Shown here in pieces: positions 61,726 through 64,000 of a stretch of DNA of 64,000 nt; position 1 is the stretch's first letter, and the number at the start of each line of letters is the position of its first letter. Both the position numbers and the translations under genes were made by a program. Source of the DNA: Diplocloster agilis (GTDB lineage: Bacteria > Bacillota > Clostridia > Lachnospirales > Lachnospiraceae); the NCBI RefSeq assembly GCF_019042275.1, contig NZ_JAHQCW010000003.1:62001-126000 (forward strand). The letters run 5' to 3'. The notes below the pieces were generated by a model. That model was not told where the DNA came from. It did no database searches and saw nothing but the letters and a program-made list of their open reading frames with translations.

Positions 61726-62220
61726 ATGAGTGCCAAAAAGCAAACCGTTCCGTTTCAGGGAACGAAAGAGCAGGAAGCGGACCTGTTAAAAGTCATTGCC
61801 GAGCACAAAGACGAAAAAGGTTCTTTGATGCCGATTCTGCAAAAAGCGCAGGATATCTATGGCTATCTGCCGATCGAAGTTCAGACCATCATTTCGAATG
61901 AAACCGGGCTTCCCCTGGAAAAGATTTATGGTGTTGCGACTTTCTATTCTCAATTTTCCCTCAGTCCCAAAGGTAAATATCAGATTTCTGTCTGTCTTGG
62001 AACAGCCTGTTATGTAAAGGGCTCCGGTGATATTTACAATAAATTGATGGAGAAGTTAGGTATTGTCGGCGGAGAATGTACTCCGGACGGCCGTTTTTCA
62101 CTGGATGCATGCCGGTGTGTGGGCGCCTGTGGTCTGGCACCTGTTATGATGATCAACGGTGAAGTTTACGGAAGATTAACAGTGGATGACATCGACGATA
62201 TTCTGGCGAAATACGAATAG
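61726..62220 (+). CDS. NADH-dependent hydrogenase/dehydrogenase subunit E (NuoE-like)
   Basis: A 164-residue thioredoxin-fold 2Fe-2S protein of the NuoE/HydC family. The four cluster cysteines are in SVCLGTACYVKGS and DACRCVGACGLAP. It passes electrons between the NuoF-like flavin subunit and other clusters of an NADH-linked [FeFe] hydrogenase or bifurcating complex. AAGGAGG precedes the ATG. It heads an operon that continues past the window end. Confidence 0.92.
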   Translation: MSAKKQTVPFQGTKEQEADLLKVIAEHKDEKGSLMPILQKAQDIYGYLPIEVQTIISNETGLPLEKIYGVATFYSQFSLSPKGKYQISVCLGTACYVKGSGDIYNKLMEKLGIVGGECTPDGRFSLDACRCVGACGLAPVMMINGEVYGRLTVDDIDDILAKYE

Positions 62221-62223
62221 CCT

Positions 62224-62781
62224 ATGATGCCTGAAATTTCACTGAATGTGCTGGATGTGGCTGAGAATTCTACCAGGGCGAAAGCTTCCTTGGTGGAGAT
62301 ATCCGTAGCGGTGGATACGAAGGCAGATACCCTGGTCATTCAGATCAAGGATGATGGCTGCGGAATGACAGAGGAGCAGTTATCCCATGTGGAAGACCCG
62401 TTTTTTACAACCCGGACGACCCGTAAGGTAGGACTTGGAGTCCCGTTTTTTAAGATGGCGGCATTGGCTGCCGGCGGAGATTTTTCTATAGAATCGAAGC
62501 CTGGGGCCGGAACATGTGTAACAGCGGTATTTGGATTGTCCCATATTGACAGGATGCCCCTGGGGGACATGACCAGTACGATTCACACACTTATTATATT
62601 TCACAAGGATGTCGATTTTCGATATACATATGAAGTGGATGGCAGAAGCTTTACGCTGGATACCAGAGAATTTCGGGAGGTTCTGGGGGATGTCCCCTTT
62701 GATGAACCGGAGGTATCCGCATATATTAAGGAATATTTAACGGAAAACAAAAAAGAGACAGATGGAGGGATCTCGATATGA
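62224..62781 (+). CDS. GHKL ATP-binding protein in the hydrogenase operon
   Basis: A 185-residue histidine-kinase-type ATPase without a phospho-acceptor domain. N-box DVAENSTRAKA, G1 DDGCGMTEE and G2 GLGVPFFKMAALAAGG are present, followed by a short C-terminal domain with no known motif. It starts three bases after the NuoE-like gene without a strong ribosome site and overlaps the next gene by four bases. Its constant company with hydrogenase subunits in clostridia suggests it regulates or matures them; that is inference. Confidence 0.82.
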   Translation: MMPEISLNVLDVAENSTRAKASLVEISVAVDTKADTLVIQIKDDGCGMTEEQLSHVEDPFFTTRTTRKVGLGVPFFKMAALAAGGDFSIESKPGAGTCVTAVFGLSHIDRMPLGDMTSTIHTLIIFHKDVDFRYTYEVDGRSFTLDTREFREVLGDVPFDEPEVSAYIKEYLTENKKETDGGISI

Positions 62782-63152
62782 AGTCTTTGGAAGAATTGAA
62801 AGCAATCCGTGAGAGAATGCAGGGACAGGTCGGTCTTCGCTCAGAGGACTCAAGCCAGACCAGAGTAGTGGTAGGTATGGCAACCTGCGGTATCGCCAGC
62901 GGTGCGAGACCGGTATTAACCACCCTTTCCGACGCGGTTCAGGAAAGACATCTGGATAATATAGCGGTAACCCAGACCGGCTGTATCGGCCTGTGTCAGT
63001 ATGAGCCCATCGTGGAAGTGATGGAACCCGGTAAGGATAAAGTGACTTATGTGAAGATGAATCCGGAGAAAGCTCTGGAAGTAGTGGAAAAACATCTGAT
63101 CCGTGGTCAGGTTGTACAGAAATATACTTTGAACGCTGAAAATATTAAATAG
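62778..63152 (+). CDS. Thioredoxin-like (2Fe-2S) ferredoxin subunit
   Basis: A 124-residue 2Fe-2S thioredoxin-fold protein similar to the N-terminal part of NuoF/HydB. Cluster cysteines are in MATCGIASGARP and QTGCIGLCQYEPIVEV. It probably relays electrons to the NuoF-like subunit that follows after 14 bases. It overlaps the ATPase gene by ATGA, so the operon is tightly coupled. Confidence 0.88.
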   Translation: MKSLEELKAIRERMQGQVGLRSEDSSQTRVVVGMATCGIASGARPVLTTLSDAVQERHLDNIAVTQTGCIGLCQYEPIVEVMEPGKDKVTYVKMNPEKALEVVEKHLIRGQVVQKYTLNAENIK

Positions 63153-63166
63153 GAGGGCCAGTGACT

Positions 63167-64000
63167 ATGTATCGTTCACACGTATTGGTTTGTGGTGGAA
63201 CCGGATGCACTTCCTCCGGAAGTGAAAAAATCATCACGACACTAGAGGAAGAGATTAAGAATAAAGGCCTGGAGAATGAAGTGGCCGTAGTCAAGACCGG
63301 ATGCCACGGCCTGTGTGCTTTGGGACCGATCATGATCGTATACCCGGAAGCAGCATTTTATGCAATGGTAAAAGCAGAGGATATTCCCGAAATCGTAGAG
63401 GAACATCTGTTAAAAGGAAGAGTGGTCACCAGACTTCTGTATGATGAGACGGTTACGGATCACGGAGTAACCGCATTAAATGATACGGATTTCTATAAGA
63501 AACAGCACAGAATCGCATTGAGAAACTGTGGTGTCATCAATCCTGAGAATATCGACGAATACATCGGAACCGGCGGATACGAAGCTCTGGGCAAGGTGCT
63601 GACAGAGATGACGCCCGATGATGTGATAAATGTTCTGCTGGACAGCGGATTGAGAGGCCGCGGCGGCGCAGGTTTCCCTACCGGAAGAAAATGGGCGCTG
63701 GCTAAGGCTAACGATGCCGATCAGAAATATGTCTGCTGTAACGCCGATGAAGGCGATCCCGGCGCTTTCATGGACCGTTCGGTTCTGGAAGGCGACCCTC
63801 ATGTAGTACTGGAAGCCATGGCGATCGCCGGTTATACCATCGGAGCGACCCAGGGTTACATATATGTGCGTGCGGAATATCCCATCGCCGTAGAACGTCT
63901 GAACATCGCCATCAACCAGGCCAGAGAATATGGTCTGCTGGGCAAGAATATCTTCGGAACGGATTTCTGCTTTGATATCGATCTCCGTCTTGGCGCAGGC
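63167..64000 (+). CDS. NuoF-like NADH-binding hydrogenase subunit, 3' end cut by window
   Basis: The first 278 residues of a NuoF/HydB-type flavoprotein that oxidises or reduces NAD(H). A thioredoxin-like 2Fe-2S domain comes first (GGTGCTSSGSEKI; KTGCHGLCALGP, residues about 10-56), then the FMN/NADH core with LRGRGGAGFPTGRKW and NADEGDPGAFMDR. AGGAGG lies ten bases before ATG 63167; GTG 63161 is possible. The frame is open to the last base. A catalytic [FeFe] hydrogenase gene would be expected next. Confidence 0.92.
   Translation, partial: MYRSHVLVCGGTGCTSSGSEKIITTLEEEIKNKGLENEVAVVKTGCHGLCALGPIMIVYPEAAFYAMVKAEDIPEIVEEHLLKGRVVTRLLYDETVTDHGVTALNDTDFYKKQHRIALRNCGVINPENIDEYIGTGGYEALGKVLTEMTPDDVINVLLDSGLRGRGGAGFPTGRKWALAKANDADQKYVCCNADEGDPGAFMDRSVLEGDPHVVLEAMAIAGYTIGATQGYIYVRAEYPIAVERLNIAINQAREYGLLGKNIFGTDFCFDIDLRLGAG

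Overview
The window looks like a chromosomal stretch of an anaerobic Gram-positive bacterium of the class Clostridia, most likely a Lachnospiraceae-type gut organism of about half GC content. This is inferred from AGGAGG ribosome sites with frequent TTG/GTG starts, a T-box leader before an AspRS-gatCAB operon, glnA followed by an ANTAR regulator, dapF-dapL, a sensory [FeFe]-hydrogenase-like cluster beside NADH-linked hydrogenase subunits, and a Tad/Flp pilus locus without a secretin. No rRNA, tRNA, transposase, integrase or CRISPR array was seen. The first and last genes are cut by the window edges.

Layout. 1-5.8 kb: tungstate uptake (tupA-tupB-tupC) with two moeA-type cofactor genes, the second fused to a periplasmic-binding-protein-like domain. 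6-14.2 kb: 3-dehydroquinate dehydratase, an AraC regulator with a TIM-barrel sensor domain, a split Tm-1-like module (UPF0261 protein plus TIM-barrel protein), an SLC13 permease and a signal-less arylsulfate sulfotransferase; this is the best candidate for an undescribed catabolic system. 14.3-15.5 kb: split ThrE exporter. 15.5-24.9 kb: LacI regulator divergent from a ribose-type ABC transporter with an M24-fold protein, a NagB-like protein and a PfkB kinase. The M24 and NagB-like proteins have lost canonical active-site residues. 25-33 kb: a coiled-coil repeat protein, a DMT exporter, a polysaccharide deacetylase, two membrane proteins of unknown role, a cation/proton antiporter and a MATE pump. 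33.4-41.7 kb: a Tad/Flp pilus operon with a long repeat-rich leader and a large InlB-B-repeat surface protein. 41.8-42.9 kb: a lone HNH endonuclease. 43-49.9 kb: polar amino acid ABC transporter, glutamine synthetase, ANTAR regulator, dapF and dapL. 49.9-54.9 kb: T-box, AspRS and GatCAB. 55-58.8 kb (minus strand): cold-shock protein, then a DRTGG / ATPase / HydS-like / DRTGG / PHP operon. 58.9-61.6 kb: a collagen-like gene behind LexA-like boxes, flanked by two large GC-rich palindromes. 61.7-64 kb: the start of the NADH-dependent hydrogenase operon.

Working together: nitrogen handling (amino acid uptake, glnA, ANTAR, asparagine via transamidation), lysine/cell-wall precursors (dapF, dapL), hydrogen/NADH redox balance (hyd genes and the putative sensor cluster) and W/Mo cofactor supply form the conserved part. 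The sugar-like operon, the Tm-1/sulfotransferase region, the pilus and the collagen-like protein are the accessory part. A recurring trait is unrelated degenerate tandem repeats (11-22 bp units) and large inverted repeats in the intergenic spaces.
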